The notes under the pieces: model-generated
Told to the model about the DNA's origin: nothing
Seen by the model: only the letters and a program-made list of their open reading frames with translations
Databases searched by the model: none
Part shown: piece by piece, positions 36,538 to 48,035 of the stretch
Layout: every line of letters begins with the position of its first letter
Numbering within the stretch: the first letter of the stretch is position 1
Program-made: the position numbers and the translations under genes
Source of the DNA: Neurospora crassa OR74A
Lineage: Eukaryota > Ascomycota > Sordariomycetes > Sordariales > Sordariaceae
Length of the DNA stretch: 64,000 nt
NCBI RefSeq assembly: GCF_000182925.2
Contig: NC_026501.1
Coordinates: 6,799,917 to 6,863,916 of the forward strand
Direction: 5' to 3'

Positions 36538-39371
36538 ATGTCACTACCGATGCCCTTTCCCGAAGCTGCCCTTGATGCTCGACAAGAAGAACTTGGCTTG
36601 GCCAGGACAAACTCTCATCGAAATGCCATCTTACCGTCCCAACCAGCTGTGTTCGACACGAATGTGTCTTCCTCCATGGCCCCGACCGCTGCCCCTGTTA
36701 CCAAAGATCCGTCGCCGTCTGCGTCTTCGCCCCCGGAACGCCGTCGGGTAGTCCTCCCGGATCCCGTTGCGCTCAAGTACGTACCCCAATACATACATGC
36801 CCCTGAACCATCAACGCGCTTCTAACAAGGCTCAGATATCTTGGAGAGGATCCTGCCGTCACGGTTGTCGCGACGAACTGTGTCCTCGATGGCTACGAGT
36901 TATACCTGGTCGAACAATGGGCCTGCTCCCGGCTATCACCCGCTTTGGCTATCGTTACCTATACAGGTGATCCGAAACACTCGATAGTTGTCGGCGTCCT
37001 GGAAGTAACAAAGGAAGACAAGGGCTGGTCCCAACGACTGGAAGCCTACTTTAAGGCAATACAGCAGCACCATGCTAGGCCAAAGGAGACAGAGTTGGGT
37101 GAGCTCATGGTCACTAATCTCAGCAGTTTCCCGTCCGCCTTAACTGTTATACCCGTTCCCGACGGTGACTTGCGCCACAATCTGCGCGTCTTCATTGTCA
37201 ACGAGAACCTGAAGCGCCTGGGATGTTCGGGACGCTCAGGTCTCACCTTATCAGACCCCACGCCCGCCACCCAGGCCAAGTTCACTCAGCTGTACAAGAT
37301 ATCCGAGAAAATCTCCTTTCAGGACGCCGTGGTCGAATTGGTCAAGCTATGCCAGGTGGCATTGTTCATCTTTGGCCTGCTCGACCAGGTGTACATTGAC
37401 GGGCTCCTTTGTGACGTCACGGAAGCAGCCATCAACAATTGGTGGACAGATATCGGATCCGAGTACTTTAACGTTGAACCGACAGATGGAATCTTGGGGC
37501 CAACTACGGTTGCGGCTCTGTTGGGAACCCTGATAGGCGCCAGGAACCGACTTAGCTATTGCAATGCTCCAGTTTCCAAGGATGTCTTTGATGTTGACTG
37601 CACGAAAAGGGGTATCGGAGCGTTCCAAAAATCGCAGAAACTCGAAAGGACTCGACGCCTCGACCGGCAAACCCTTCTCAAGCTTCACCAGTTAACCGCC
37701 AAGGCCGCCGCAGGAGAGGGTTGGGGTGTACAAAAGGCCGTCAAGTCCACTGTTGCAGAAATAGGAGGCAAGAGAGGCGAGCTGGTGATAGGTATGGTGG
37801 GAGGAAAAGACAAAGGGAACATTGGAGATATCGAAACCCTGGATCTGGACAAGTTTATCAACTTGACAACAGGCGAGCGACCGAAGTGGCTATGGCATGG
37901 CAAACCGAGGAGGACGGTCAACGATTACGAACATATGCTACCTCCATTTGGCGGGAAAGATGTTAAAGATGATGTGTTATCACAAGCAGGAAGTCGAAGG
38001 GCCCAGTCGATGCTCATAGACGAGGAGCAGGAAGTCAAAAGAGCGACAGAGGAGTTAATGGGTTCATACTCAGCGCCGACAGCCTCAGCACCTAGTACCA
38101 CGGATATTCCTGCCGATAAAGACGCTTTACGCAAAACGGTCTTCAAGAGTGTGGCTGGAAAGGTGAGCGATGCCCGCTCAGGACTGGGCCGTATCAGAGA
38201 TGCTGTCGGTACAGGTTTACGAAGCCACGTCAACCGCCCATCTAGAGACGATACTCCCAATGCGGCGGCAGCAATGAGTCTAGCCCCGAGTATAGCAAGC
38301 TTGGCGCAGACATCTGCTGCTCTGACAAGTCCAGTGGCGGTTGGACGGGTATTCACATGGCGTTCGAGACCAGAGGAGTACTTGAGCGGAATCAAGGAAA
38401 GGGACACCAACGAATCTACACCAGCACTATCAATTGCCAGCACCACAGCCGGAGCTCCTTCGATTATCAGACAGTCACCAGGCTCACATCGCAGAGAAGC
38501 TGGTATTACAAGGTCAGAGCCCGGGGTCGCAGAGAAGGCCAAAAGTCTCGAGGCTCCCATCACCAACTCAGTCCCAGATCCCAACGACCTTCTAGGACCC
38601 ATCCAAACCCTCGAGCGAACCACAGACCTCCCCATATCCTTACTCCATCGCCGCCACAGCATCCACGGCTTTAGCCCCAGGCTCATCCTCAACCAGCCTT
38701 CCAACGAAGCCAAATATCCTCGCCGCCTCTCCTTCAGCGCAGCCGAGGACGCTGTGCTAGGGTGGGACGAAGTCTACGACATCAGCAACCTTATCTCATC
38801 CCTTGAAGGGCCCGCTACAACATCAGCCGCCCTCCAGCAGCAGCACCTCTCCGACGGTACCCTCTTCAAAACCCAAGCCGAGCTCGCCCGCTCCCTTTAT
38901 GCACACCTCTCTGCCCTCCAATCCGACCTCTCGCCCTGGGTCTCCTCCAAGCTGTTCTCAGTCGAAAAGCTAGACGAGACTTTTACTCAGCAGCAGCACG
39001 AATTACAGTCGCTCTACCTGCACGTCAGCGACGCGTACCAGCGCATCCGACATTCCGGGGAGGAGATTGTGGGCGAGGAGCGCCATAGGCTGAACGAGGC
39101 CGTGAAAGACGTGGAGGTTTTGGTAGCCAAGCTGGAGTACGAGATTGGCGCGCTCGTAGACAAGGTTCAGGATGTGGAGGATGGGGTAGAGAGATTTGAG
39201 GCGCAGGTGGCAGACGTGGAGAGACGGGCGGAGGAGTTGAAGAACGTACTGGAGACGGAGACGTGGTTTCATTGGTTCATGAGGACGTTGACGGGCATTG
39301 GCACAGGACCGAATATTACGCAGGGAGTCACTTCGATGAAGATGGGGGAGGAGGGTGATAAGAGGGAGTGA
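36538..39371 (+). CDS. STB6-like (Sin3-binding Stb2/Stb6 family) protein
   Basis: Two exons, 36538-36776 and 36836-39371, give 924 aa. The intron restores LK|YLGEDPAVTVVATNCVLDGY, the start of the conserved STB6-like N-terminal domain. That domain continues with ELYLVEQWACSRLSPALAIV and TYTGDPKHSIVVGVL. About residues 260-390 contain GILGPTTVAALLGTL and, after a loop, KRGIGAFQKSQKLERTRRLDRQTLLKL. These resemble the two halves of a peptidoglycan-binding-like three-helix fold. The middle is Ser/Ala-rich and disordered. The C-terminal 200 residues form a long coiled coil ending in FHWFMRTLTGIG. The yeast homologues Stb2/Stb6 were found as Sin3-binding proteins. A role in this fungus is inference. 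No signal peptide is present. Confidence 0.8.
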
Positions 39372-39948
39372 GGAGATGAAGGTCCTGATATACTTCGTTC
39401 GGGGAAGGCATGATGGTGCTCGTTGAGCGCCGAAACCGAGAGGCCGGGGCGCTTAATCCACAGTGCTAGTGGGAGCACATTGGGTGATATTGGGAGTTTG
39501 TTTGTTCTGCGGTTATTTCCTTCTCTTGTTTTGGCATTAGGCAATCTGCATCGTGCGGCGTTGGGACACACTTCGAGCATAGGTTTACTATAGACAGATT
39601 GCCATGAGGCAGAGTTAATATAGATAATTTATTTTATCACATTAGTTCCCATCACACTACTCTCCATCTAGAACAATGACAATACTTGTGTAATTCAATG
39701 GTATTACCAATTACCAGGTTTAAACAAAAAAGACCTCTAAAGGTTCCAAAGTATGGAAAGAAAACTAAACACTAGTCAAACTGATACAACAAAAGAAAAT
39801 AAAAATAAGAATGTAGAGCTGGAAAGCTCATGGTCTTCGTTCCCTACCGGTCGCCAGTCACCCTAAACCTGTAAAATATGTGTCTATTCTATATGCCAAC
39901 ATTGTGATCGTTCCGCCGAACCAGATTTTTCCACGCGTCAACAAGACT
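39372..39948. other. AT-rich gap between convergent STB6-like and SAC1 genes
   Basis: The 577 bp hold both 3' ends. The stretch 39600-39830 is clearly AT-rich, with polyadenylation-like AATAAGAA and A-runs. No further feature is seen. Confidence 0.5.
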
Positions 39949-42224
39949 TTACTCAATCCTCTTCTTACCCTCCTCGGCGTTGATGTACCGCGCCGTGCTA
40001 AGGCCGCGCTCATGCTTAGCGACCAATGGCCCAAGGATCTTGTCCTTGCGCACAACCTTGGTGATGGTCTCGTGATAACCTTCCACGGCCCAGGGGCGAG
40101 GAACCAGCTTTGGCCAGTTAACCTGTTTTTGTTCATGTTAGTAAACCTCCTAAGAGAAAGGGGTAAAAAATTTAAATGAATTAAAGCAAGGAATGAACTC
40201 ACATAGAGCATGCCGTTCGAAATGATAAATGTCAACGACCATGCCGCGACAGCCGTCCAGAAAATGATGAACAGCCTCATCGGCCACACGGCACTATCGG
40301 GTAGCCTGGGCGTCCACATGCCCACAAAGACAAAGAACAGACTAAAGGCGGCCAGGTAGGGGATCGCCTGGATCAACACCGGCCTGCGGTCGACAAAGAC
40401 CAGCTGAGAACCAATGTTCGCTGCGCCGGGCTGGTAGACGCCCAGGAAGAGGTCAAAGGCGTCCTGCCTTGGACCGTCGAAGAAGTTGTTCTTGCAGTAC
40501 CTCGTCACAGCAATGTTGGCGTCGGCGAGCGCGCCGGCCTTGGTACGCTTGCCCGTCCGGGTCAGGTCCGTCTTCATGGCGCCGGTGCCGGCGTAGCTGT
40601 TGGACACAATGTCGGCGTTATCGGCCCACATGTTGCGGAACATGAACTCGAAGGCCGGGTCCTCGTCCTTGAACTGGGAGCCGCGCGCCATGAGGCCAAG
40701 GTCGATGAACATCCTGTCAAGCGTCCAGCGCGCGAGCATGGACTGCACAACGTTGGTGCGATCAAGGCAGTCCATGCAGTTGGTGCGCACTACGCTCGTC
40801 TGGAGGTTGCGAACTTCAAGACGGCCACCGTTGACCTGGCTGGCGGGAGAGTCGACGGCGCGGAAGTATTGCTGGGCAATCAGGGCCTCGTGCATCCTGT
40901 CGATGAGGAGCTGGGCACGGTGCATCTGAAGTCCCTTGGTCTCGGCGTGGAAGTCGAAGTAGATGTAGTGAAGGCGGTCGAAGGAGGTCTGGGGCTTAGT
41001 GCTTGTTTCGATGGTGTGGAACTTTTCGTCGGTTAATGCGTCGGACTGGACACGTTCCTTGGGCGATGATACGAGGCGGTCGACCATCTGCTCGTAAGCT
41101 AGCTTGACGCGGGTCTCGCGGCCCTTCTGGTTGACCAGGTTCACCAGATAGTTGTCGCCATAGAGACGGATCTGCTCGTCGAAATGCGCCTTTGCTGCGG
41201 GGAAGGCGGCCTCAGTGCTCTTGAGCTGAATCGTAGGGGTATACTTGAGGTTGTTCACTTCGGCCCAGTAGACAGGGACACTTCCACGTGTTTGCACATA
41301 GGACAGGACCTGCATCTCCTTGCCGTCACTTCCACCAAGCTTCCCACTCTGCATGTCGCCGCTACCAGTGAAACCTCCCAAGCCGCTACCACGGTCGTTC
41401 AAGACCACGATCTGCTCCGTCTCATTGTAATTGGAGGCATGGCCCTCGGCATCGATGCCTCGAGAGAAGTAACGGGTACCAGCGCGGTGTCGTGATCGGC
41501 GGGTGATCAAGGCAATCGTTATGGGGGTACCCTTAAAGGTGGTCGGGTGGATCTCGAACATGCCGAAGATGACGGGAAGAATGTAGGGGTCGATGCCGGG
41601 CTGGGGAGCAGGAGAGCCCCTCCCGCCCTTGGTTCGGAAGTTGATGAGGTCGGACTGGAGGAATCGGTTCCAGAAAAAGCGGTCGTCGGCGCGCTGCCAC
41701 AAAGGCGTGGAGAGGTCATGTTGGGCTTGTCTCTGGCTGGTGTTTGTGACGTCGAGCGAGTAGGAAAAGTACATGGGCCCGGACTTGATGAAGCCCTTGA
41801 GCAAGTTCAAGAACTTGTCCTCATCGTGGTCGTGAATCTGTCGTTCGCGGAGGGGGAGGAACTCGGTCGCGACAACCTTGTACACCATATGGCCCCTGAG
41901 GCGGCCGACTGGTTGCGCTTTGGTGATGACGATGATGTACTTATCTGCGAAACGTAGGTAAGTTTACGGAAAGGAGTTACATGACGATACAGGGGTTGAT
42001 TGTTGTCCTCACTCACCTAGGCGCAACCTGACAACACCCAGGATACCGGCGATGCTGGATACGCGGGCAACGCGCTTGCCGGCGAGGAGGGAGGCATCGC
42101 TCAGACGGATATCGCCAGTGGGGCGGTCGATTGTCAAGGCCGGCGCATTGGGACTGGAGGGCGAGGTGAAGATGTAAGAGTCCGAGGCGGCCTGGACGTT
42201 GATGTCCCGGAAGGGGAGCGTCAT
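39949..42224 (-). CDS. sac1: SAC1-type phosphoinositide phosphatase (ER/Golgi membrane)
   Basis: Three exons: 42224-42017, 41944-40203 and 40122-39949, giving 707 aa. Exon joints restore VVRLRLDKYIIVITKAQPVG and ISNGMLYVNWPKLVPRPW. The SAC domain ends in the catalytic C-X5-R loop RTNCMDCLDRTNVVQ (Cys near residue 459, Arg near 465). Two C-terminal hydrophobic segments follow (AIPYLAAFSLFFVFVGMW and LFIIFWTAVAAWSLTFIIS), as in Sac1 anchored in ER/Golgi membranes. Sac1 removes the phosphate of PtdIns4P and so supports lipid transfer and Golgi traffic. The length is somewhat above yeast Sac1 because of glycine-rich loops in the SAC domain. The C-terminus after the second TM is short and charged, ending GKKRIE. 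Confidence 0.95.
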
Positions 42225-43497
42225 GATGATGAGGCAATGTATGTTGTCTGCAGATATCGTAGAAGCTGACTCGACGGGAAGCACTTGGACGACGTTCTTG
42301 AGGGACGGATGAAAAGGGACAGCAACAGACTTGGGGATGGCCTCGTCATGAAATGGACCGAAATTATGTTGTTTCGATACAGTGTCCCGATCTGGACATG
42401 GACCTACAGGGCCCTGAACTCTGGAAGTTTTGCCTCCTGTTGCCGGTCCTTGTAGCGGGTCTGTTAGCGGGCGGTAATCTCACTGCGCCTTCCCCGGATG
42501 CGTTGACGTGTGGAATTTCCAGGACATCCAATGCGATGCAGTGGAACGAACACTTCCACTTTAAGTTGTTCAGTTGCCCGGAATCCCACCTCCCGTCACC
42601 GTCGAACATTGTGGCCACTGCCCGGGCACCTACCATAGAGGTAGAGGTAGAGGTAGGTACCGCACTACCTGTAGCATCCAGAGACCTGATCACCTCGATG
42701 AAACTCGAAGCCGCTGAAGGAAGTGCTTGCCCCCAAAACATCATCACCACACACACACATACACACAACCAGGAAATGCCCGCCTGCCCCTTTCAGTCAG
42801 CTCCGTCCCTGCCGGCCGTCATCATCAAAGCCACTGCTGGCGTGACGCAACCCTTCCTCTCCCGGCCCAATCACGTGTAAAGAAAGACCCGAGTGCACGT
42901 GCCATTTCTTGCACCGCCCTGCAGCACAACCTGCCCGGGGGCTCCTGCTGAGGGCTCCCGCCAGTGGATTGCTGCAGCGGTGGGCTGCCGTAGTCAGAGT
43001 GCTTCCAGCGACCTGACCTTCCCCGTCATCACCAGAATGACGGCCGCCCTGTCCATTAAACACCAAACACTGAAGCGAACCTAATCCGTCCACGGGGCCC
43101 CCAGTCATCCCGTCCACCACCACCACCAGGCACTCCCACACTGAACTGTTCCCTGGCCTTCCTTTCGGCGGCGTGCTGCTCCTCCCGCCCTCCGTCACCT
43201 TCAACAACAAACGTCTTGTCTTGAACTCAACAACAACTGTTTTCCTCGATTTTCTGCTTCAACGACTCCATACCCGATACCCAAACTTGCTGCTTCGCGC
43301 GTCACGTTCCCGTCCAGCCTTTGTAGTGGCGACCTGCAAACGACTAATCAAGCACCTGACACCTCTTTGCCCTTTTATCTCTTGGTTAATTAATCTGGCC
43401 ACCCCCGGTAGCGCCGCAACCCGCTTCGCCAGCAACCCCGTCTAATCTCCCGACTACACATCAACGTCACCACACCACACCACATCATCTGTCCATA
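42225..43497. other. Divergent promoter region of sac1 and rab5
   Basis: A 1.27-kb gap. It contains a GAGGTAGAGGTAGGTA run near 42636-42660 and a CA-repeat (ACACACACACATACACAC) near 42748-42768. The last 300 bp before rab5 are CT-rich, like other leaders here. No gene is supported. Confidence 0.5.
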
Positions 43498-44346
43498 ATG
43501 GCCACTCGTGGACCTCCCGGCGCGCGCCCCGGCATGGGAAACCGCTTTGCCCAGTTCAAGCTGGTATTGTTGGGTTCGTAACAATGATAATGGGCTCGTG
43601 GAGGGGGGCTTTGATGCTGACCTGCATGCAGGTGAATCGGCGGTTGGAAAGAGCTCGATAGTCTTGCGCTTCGTCAAGGTACGCCCAGCTCCTACTCGGC
43701 GCTTGATGGGATTGAAGCGGGCAACTGACCTCCATCCAGGACCAGTTTGACTCGTACAGAGAATCCACGATTGGCGCCGCTTTCCTAACACAGACCATTG
43801 CTCTCGACGAAAACACAACGGTCAAGTTCGAGATCTGGGATACCGCCGGCCAGGAGCGCTACAAGTCTCTAGCGCCCATGTACTACAGAAATGCCAACTG
43901 TGCAGTAGTCGTTTACGATATCACACAGGCGGTATGTGGCCTTTCTCGAGGTCCTTGTCTCTGCCCGCGCGACATGAGCTGACGTAACCCCCTTCTAGGC
44001 ATCTCTGGACAAGGCCAAGTCGTGGGTCAAGGAACTTCAGCGCCAAGCAAACGAGAATATCATTATCGCTCTTGCCGGTAACAAGTTGGATCTCGTGCAG
44101 GAGCAACCCGATAAGCGTGCGATTCAGACGGCCGACGCCCAGGCATATGCAAAGGAGGCCGGCCTTCTCTTCTTCGAGACTTCTGCCAAGACTGCCGAGA
44201 ACGTGCAAAACCTGTTCACCGAGATTGCGAAGAAGCTGCCCCTCGACCAAGTTGGACCGAGGCATGCTCGCCCGGGCCAACGACCGGGTGTCAGTCTAGC
44301 TCCCGAGGGGGCCAACACCCAGGTCGGAGGGCCTTGTGCTTGCTGA
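43498..44346 (+). CDS. rab5: Rab5-type small GTPase of early endosomes
   Basis: Four exons: 43498-43573, 43632-43678, 43740-43931 and 43999-44346, giving 220 aa. Splicing restores the P-loop [11 protein letters not shown], which is split by intron 1. The Switch I/Rab5 signature [12 protein letters not shown] follows, then [25 protein letters not shown] and [10 protein letters not shown]. The protein ends GGPCAC, a double-cysteine prenylation tail. The AAFLTQT and [12 protein letters not shown] segments are specific to the Rab5 subfamily (yeast Ypt51/Vps21). The family controls endosome fusion and transport to the vacuole. All GTPase motifs, including the catalytic Gln, are intact. Introns are short (57-67 nt). 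Confidence 0.96.
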
Positions 44347-45412
44347 GCCTGTGACGGGGACTGTTTCGGAGTTTGGGAGCTACGTATGGAAGAAATACCC
44401 GGTGCATCTACAGGAGTGGGTGGGGAGCGTGCCGGTGTCGAAGGGTCGATGCGTGAATGACCGGCGCAACGGCAGACCTGGGCCCCTTTACACAAAGAGA
44501 AGGCCAGGGGAGATGGGTGGGGTTTCTCATGTGAGACTGGGCTGTCGTGCGGCTGCATGACATCGTTCTGTTTCATTACCGGCTCTGGTCGATGGGTATT
44601 TTGTTCCTCTTTTTCGTTGGACGGGGTGCCCTTCCACGGTCGAAGGACTGGTGAAGCACATCAGCTGCCCCTGTGGACATGATTCATGATACTGGTAGGT
44701 CCATCTTGCGTTGTACACTATGCAGATAGAGGCAACAGCCTGCTGGAGGAGGGATGTTGCGCGCGTGGTTAATGGTAATGATGCTATTGATTTTACTTTG
44801 AGCGTCGGGCAATTTGAAAGATATTTACTGCCTTTAATAGGCATGCCCGCTTCGTTTGGCAAAGAAGTGTTTTGCATCTCTAGACTTACTACTGTGTTGG
44901 TACCACAGCTGAGACGACGGAGATGTGTATCTGCGTACAGTGTGCAGCCATACATACCTATCTATCTCTAGCTAAATAGCTCTTGTAGGAAAGAGAACTG
45001 AACTAAGTGACCTTGAATGGGTGGGGGACCACCCAGCGACCTGGATTATTCATTGGATTTAGAAATGGCCCAGAAAATGGCCACAAACGGATGGAAGCAA
45101 GGCCAAGAACTGAAGTGCAGCACCACTGGAAGCAAGGAAAGCGGCACACTGTGTTGAAGCTAGTACTAGTACAGTACACTAGTGTAAGTTGAACCTGTGG
45201 TGGGCTGCCAACTCTTGCCTGCCCGCGTCGTCCCGGAACTTTGCCGACCGGGAGCTCTTTTTTGCTCAGACCCTCCGAGCCCAGTCCGTTCCGTCTGAGC
45301 CTCCAATTCGCAATTCCAGGCCCGGGACTTCTCCGCTGCACTCAACCACCACCCCCCCCTCCGCCCATCCCATATCCTCAGTTGCGCCTCAAGGCCCTAT
45401 ACCATCCCCCTC
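44347..45412. other. Intergenic region between rab5 and mic60
   Basis: This is the 3' flank of rab5 and the promoter of mic60. Around 45018-45038 a short hairpin-forming stretch resembles the 3' part of 5S rRNA, but the rest of a 5S gene is not recognisable. The last 150 bp are CT-rich. Confidence 0.5.
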
Positions 45413-47571
45413 ATGTTGCGCACATCATTGCGATCCGTGAGGGCGCTGGGCAGCAGGCCTTCTGCCGCTGTTGCTGGCCGCCAATGGCAAGCAACCGTCG
45501 TGCGCCGTGCGGCCGTGTCCGGTCAGGTATGAGGTCATCTACACTACTTCTGCGAAGCTTCCTCACCATCCCCGTCCCGAGCCCTGACTCGGTACCTATG
45601 AACCTGCCTGCCTCTATCGCCCATCATACTATGTAACTAACGCCCATCTCCTTCGCTCCCATATAGCGCTTCTTCGCCGACGACAAGAAGCCCGTTGTCC
45701 CTGAGCCCTCTCAGCCTGCCGTCCTCCCGGCCTCCGAGACCCTGACTTCTCCATCCACTCCTCCTCCTGCGTCGCCCCAGGTCGAGCCCACGTCCACCGT
45801 CCCTCCCGAGACCACCCCCTTGACGCCCCCCACCCCCGAGGCCACTGTCATTCCCCCCGTCGCCGAGGAGCCCGTCGTCCCTCCTACTCTTCCTACTCCC
45901 CGCAAGAAGAAGGGCTTCTTCCGCAGGCTGCGCAACTTTTTCCTGTCCCTCACCATTCTTGGCGCCATCGCCTTTGGTGGTGGCGTCTACTACTCGCGCA
46001 TCAACGACGCCTTCCACGACTTCTTCACCGAGTACATCCCCTATGGCGAGCAGGCTGTTCTGTACTTGGAGGAGCTGGATTTCAAGAAGCGCTTCCCCGA
46101 TGTGGTCAGCCGGGTGACCGGTCGTCCTCGCGACTCCGGTGAGCAGGTCAAGGTCCCTGCCCAGAGTGGTGCCTCGTGGCGCGTTGCCTCTGGCGGCGAG
46201 CCTGCCGGTCGTCAGTCTAGCTCTATCAAGAAGGCTGGCGCTGCCGCCCAGGACGCTGTCCCCAAGTCTGAGCCCGCCGTTGTTGCTGCTGCCAAGGAGG
46301 ATACTGCTGAGCTTCCCAAGACCGAGGCCACCACCACCGCTACTCCGGCCGAACCTGCCCCTGCTCCCGCCGCCACCGATGCTTCTGGCACCCCCGTGAA
46401 GAAGCCCTTCAAGGCTCCCGAGGTTGACGAGCCCTCTCGCTGGCCCCCTGCCTCGCCCATTGACCCCCTGACTGTTAACGGTGCCACCGACCCCATTGTC
46501 CAGGACCTCGTCAAGATGTTGAACGACGTCATCACCGTTATCAACCACGACAACGCCAACGAGAAGTACGCCCCCACCATCTGCAAGGCCAAGAACGAGC
46601 TCTCCAAGGTTGCCGACAAGATCAATGAGATGAAGGCCAAGGTTGAGGCCGACGCTGCTAAGCAGGTTAAGGCTCGCGTTGATGGGTTCGACAAGGCCGC
46701 CAACGAGCTTGTTTCTCGGGTTGAGTCCGCGATGGCCGCTCAGGAGGCTGCTTGGCGCCGCGAGTTTGAGGAGGAGATCACCCGCCTCAAGAAGAGCTAC
46801 GATGAGAAGGTCCACCTGATTCAGGACCGCGAGCACCAGATTGCCGAGGAGAAGCTCAACAACCGTCTCCTTGAGCAGGCCATCCAGCTTCAGCGCCAGT
46901 TTACCGAGAACATCAAGAAGCACGTTGAGCAGGAGCGCGATGGGCGTCTTGGCAAGCTTAACGAGCTTCACAAGGCTGTTGCCGAGCTTGAGAGGCTCAC
47001 CTCTGGTTTGAACGAGGTTGTCGATACCAACCTCCGCACTCAGCAGCTCCATGTTGCTGTTGATGCCGTTCGTGCCAGCCTTGAGGACGCTCACCACCCC
47101 CGTCCCTTCATCAAGGAGCTCGTTGCTTTGAAGGAGATTGCTGCCGACGACCCCGTAGTCGATGCTGCTATCGCTTCCATCAACCCCACCGCCTACCAGC
47201 GTGGCATTCCTACCACCGCCGAGCTCATCGACCGCTTCCGCCGCGTTGCTACCGAGGTTCGCAAGGCTTCTCTTCTCCCCGAGGATGCCGGTGTCGCCAG
47301 CCACGCTTCTAGCTATGTCCTCAGCAAGTTGATGTTCAAGAAGGAGGGCCTTGCGGCTGGTGACGATGTTGAGAGCATCCTTACCCGCACTCAGACCTAT
47401 CTTGAGGAGGGCGATCTCGACAATGCGGCGAGAGAGATGAACGGTCTCAAGGGCTGGGCCAAGACCCTCAGCAGGGATTGGCTCGGTGAGGTCAGGAAGG
47501 TGTTGGAGGTTCAGCAGGCGTTGGATGTCATTCAGGCAGAGGCCAGGCTGCAGAGCCTGAGGGTGGAGTAA
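45413..47571 (+). CDS. mic60: MICOS subunit Mic60 (mitofilin), inner mitochondrial membrane
   Basis: Two exons, 45413-45526 and 45667-47571, give 672 aa. Exon 1 encodes an Arg/Ser/Ala presequence with no acidic residue (MLRTSLRSVRALGSRPSAAV), and the joint reads AVSGQRFFADDKK. A Pro/Thr-rich linker is followed by a basic patch and one membrane segment near residues 140-160 (FFLSLTILGAIAFGGGVYY). The rest is a long intermembrane-space coiled coil. The C-terminal mitofilin signature contains VGVASH-like DAGVASHASSYVLSKLMFKK and LEEGDLDNAAREMNGLKGWAK. Mic60 is the core of the MICOS complex that shapes crista junctions. The order and length match the fungal family. The coding strand is strongly C-biased, which creates a long antisense open frame with no meaning. 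Confidence 0.96.
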
Positions 47572-48035
47572 ATAGGAATGTTCGTTACGAGTAGTAGGCT
47601 TAGCACGCATTCCCTTTGTTGTGAGACTCTAAGGTTACAGTGGCAATCCGAGACAAAATAGAGGCGCTTTTTTTTTTTCTGGTTGTATTTGTGTGCGTAC
47701 TTTGTATCCTTGTAGTTTATGTCAGATGAAATGAATTCAATTCGGCGATTGGGCAGCATGAGTTCATTTAACAATGTTCTCTATGCTCGGTACTTTCAAA
47801 GCTTTCAATGTACAAAACGATTTTTTGGGAGAAATTTTTCCGTATTTTAGTTGATGTGACGAATTGCGGGCTCCGAGTTGCGGCGCTGGGACGGCGACTT
47901 CTGCAGTGAGGGGCCGGGTTGGAAACCAAGCACACCATACGAGATCACGAAAGAATATCCTCAACTTCACCCATAAGTATTCCACTGGCTCCGAGCCTTT
48001 CACCTGGCAAAATCTCGCGGATAATTGAGCCATAA
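47572..48035. other. Short intergenic region
   Basis: 464 bp between mic60 and the plus-strand FPGS gene, AT-rich just after mic60 with a T-run near 47670. It must hold the mic60 terminator and the FPGS promoter. No further feature is visible. Confidence 0.5.

Noticed and set aside
45637-47610. Open frame of 657 codons antisense to mic60
   Set aside because: It mirrors the mic60 exon, whose strong C-ending codon bias removes stops from one antisense frame. It has no family motif, and the sense strand encodes a complete mitofilin.
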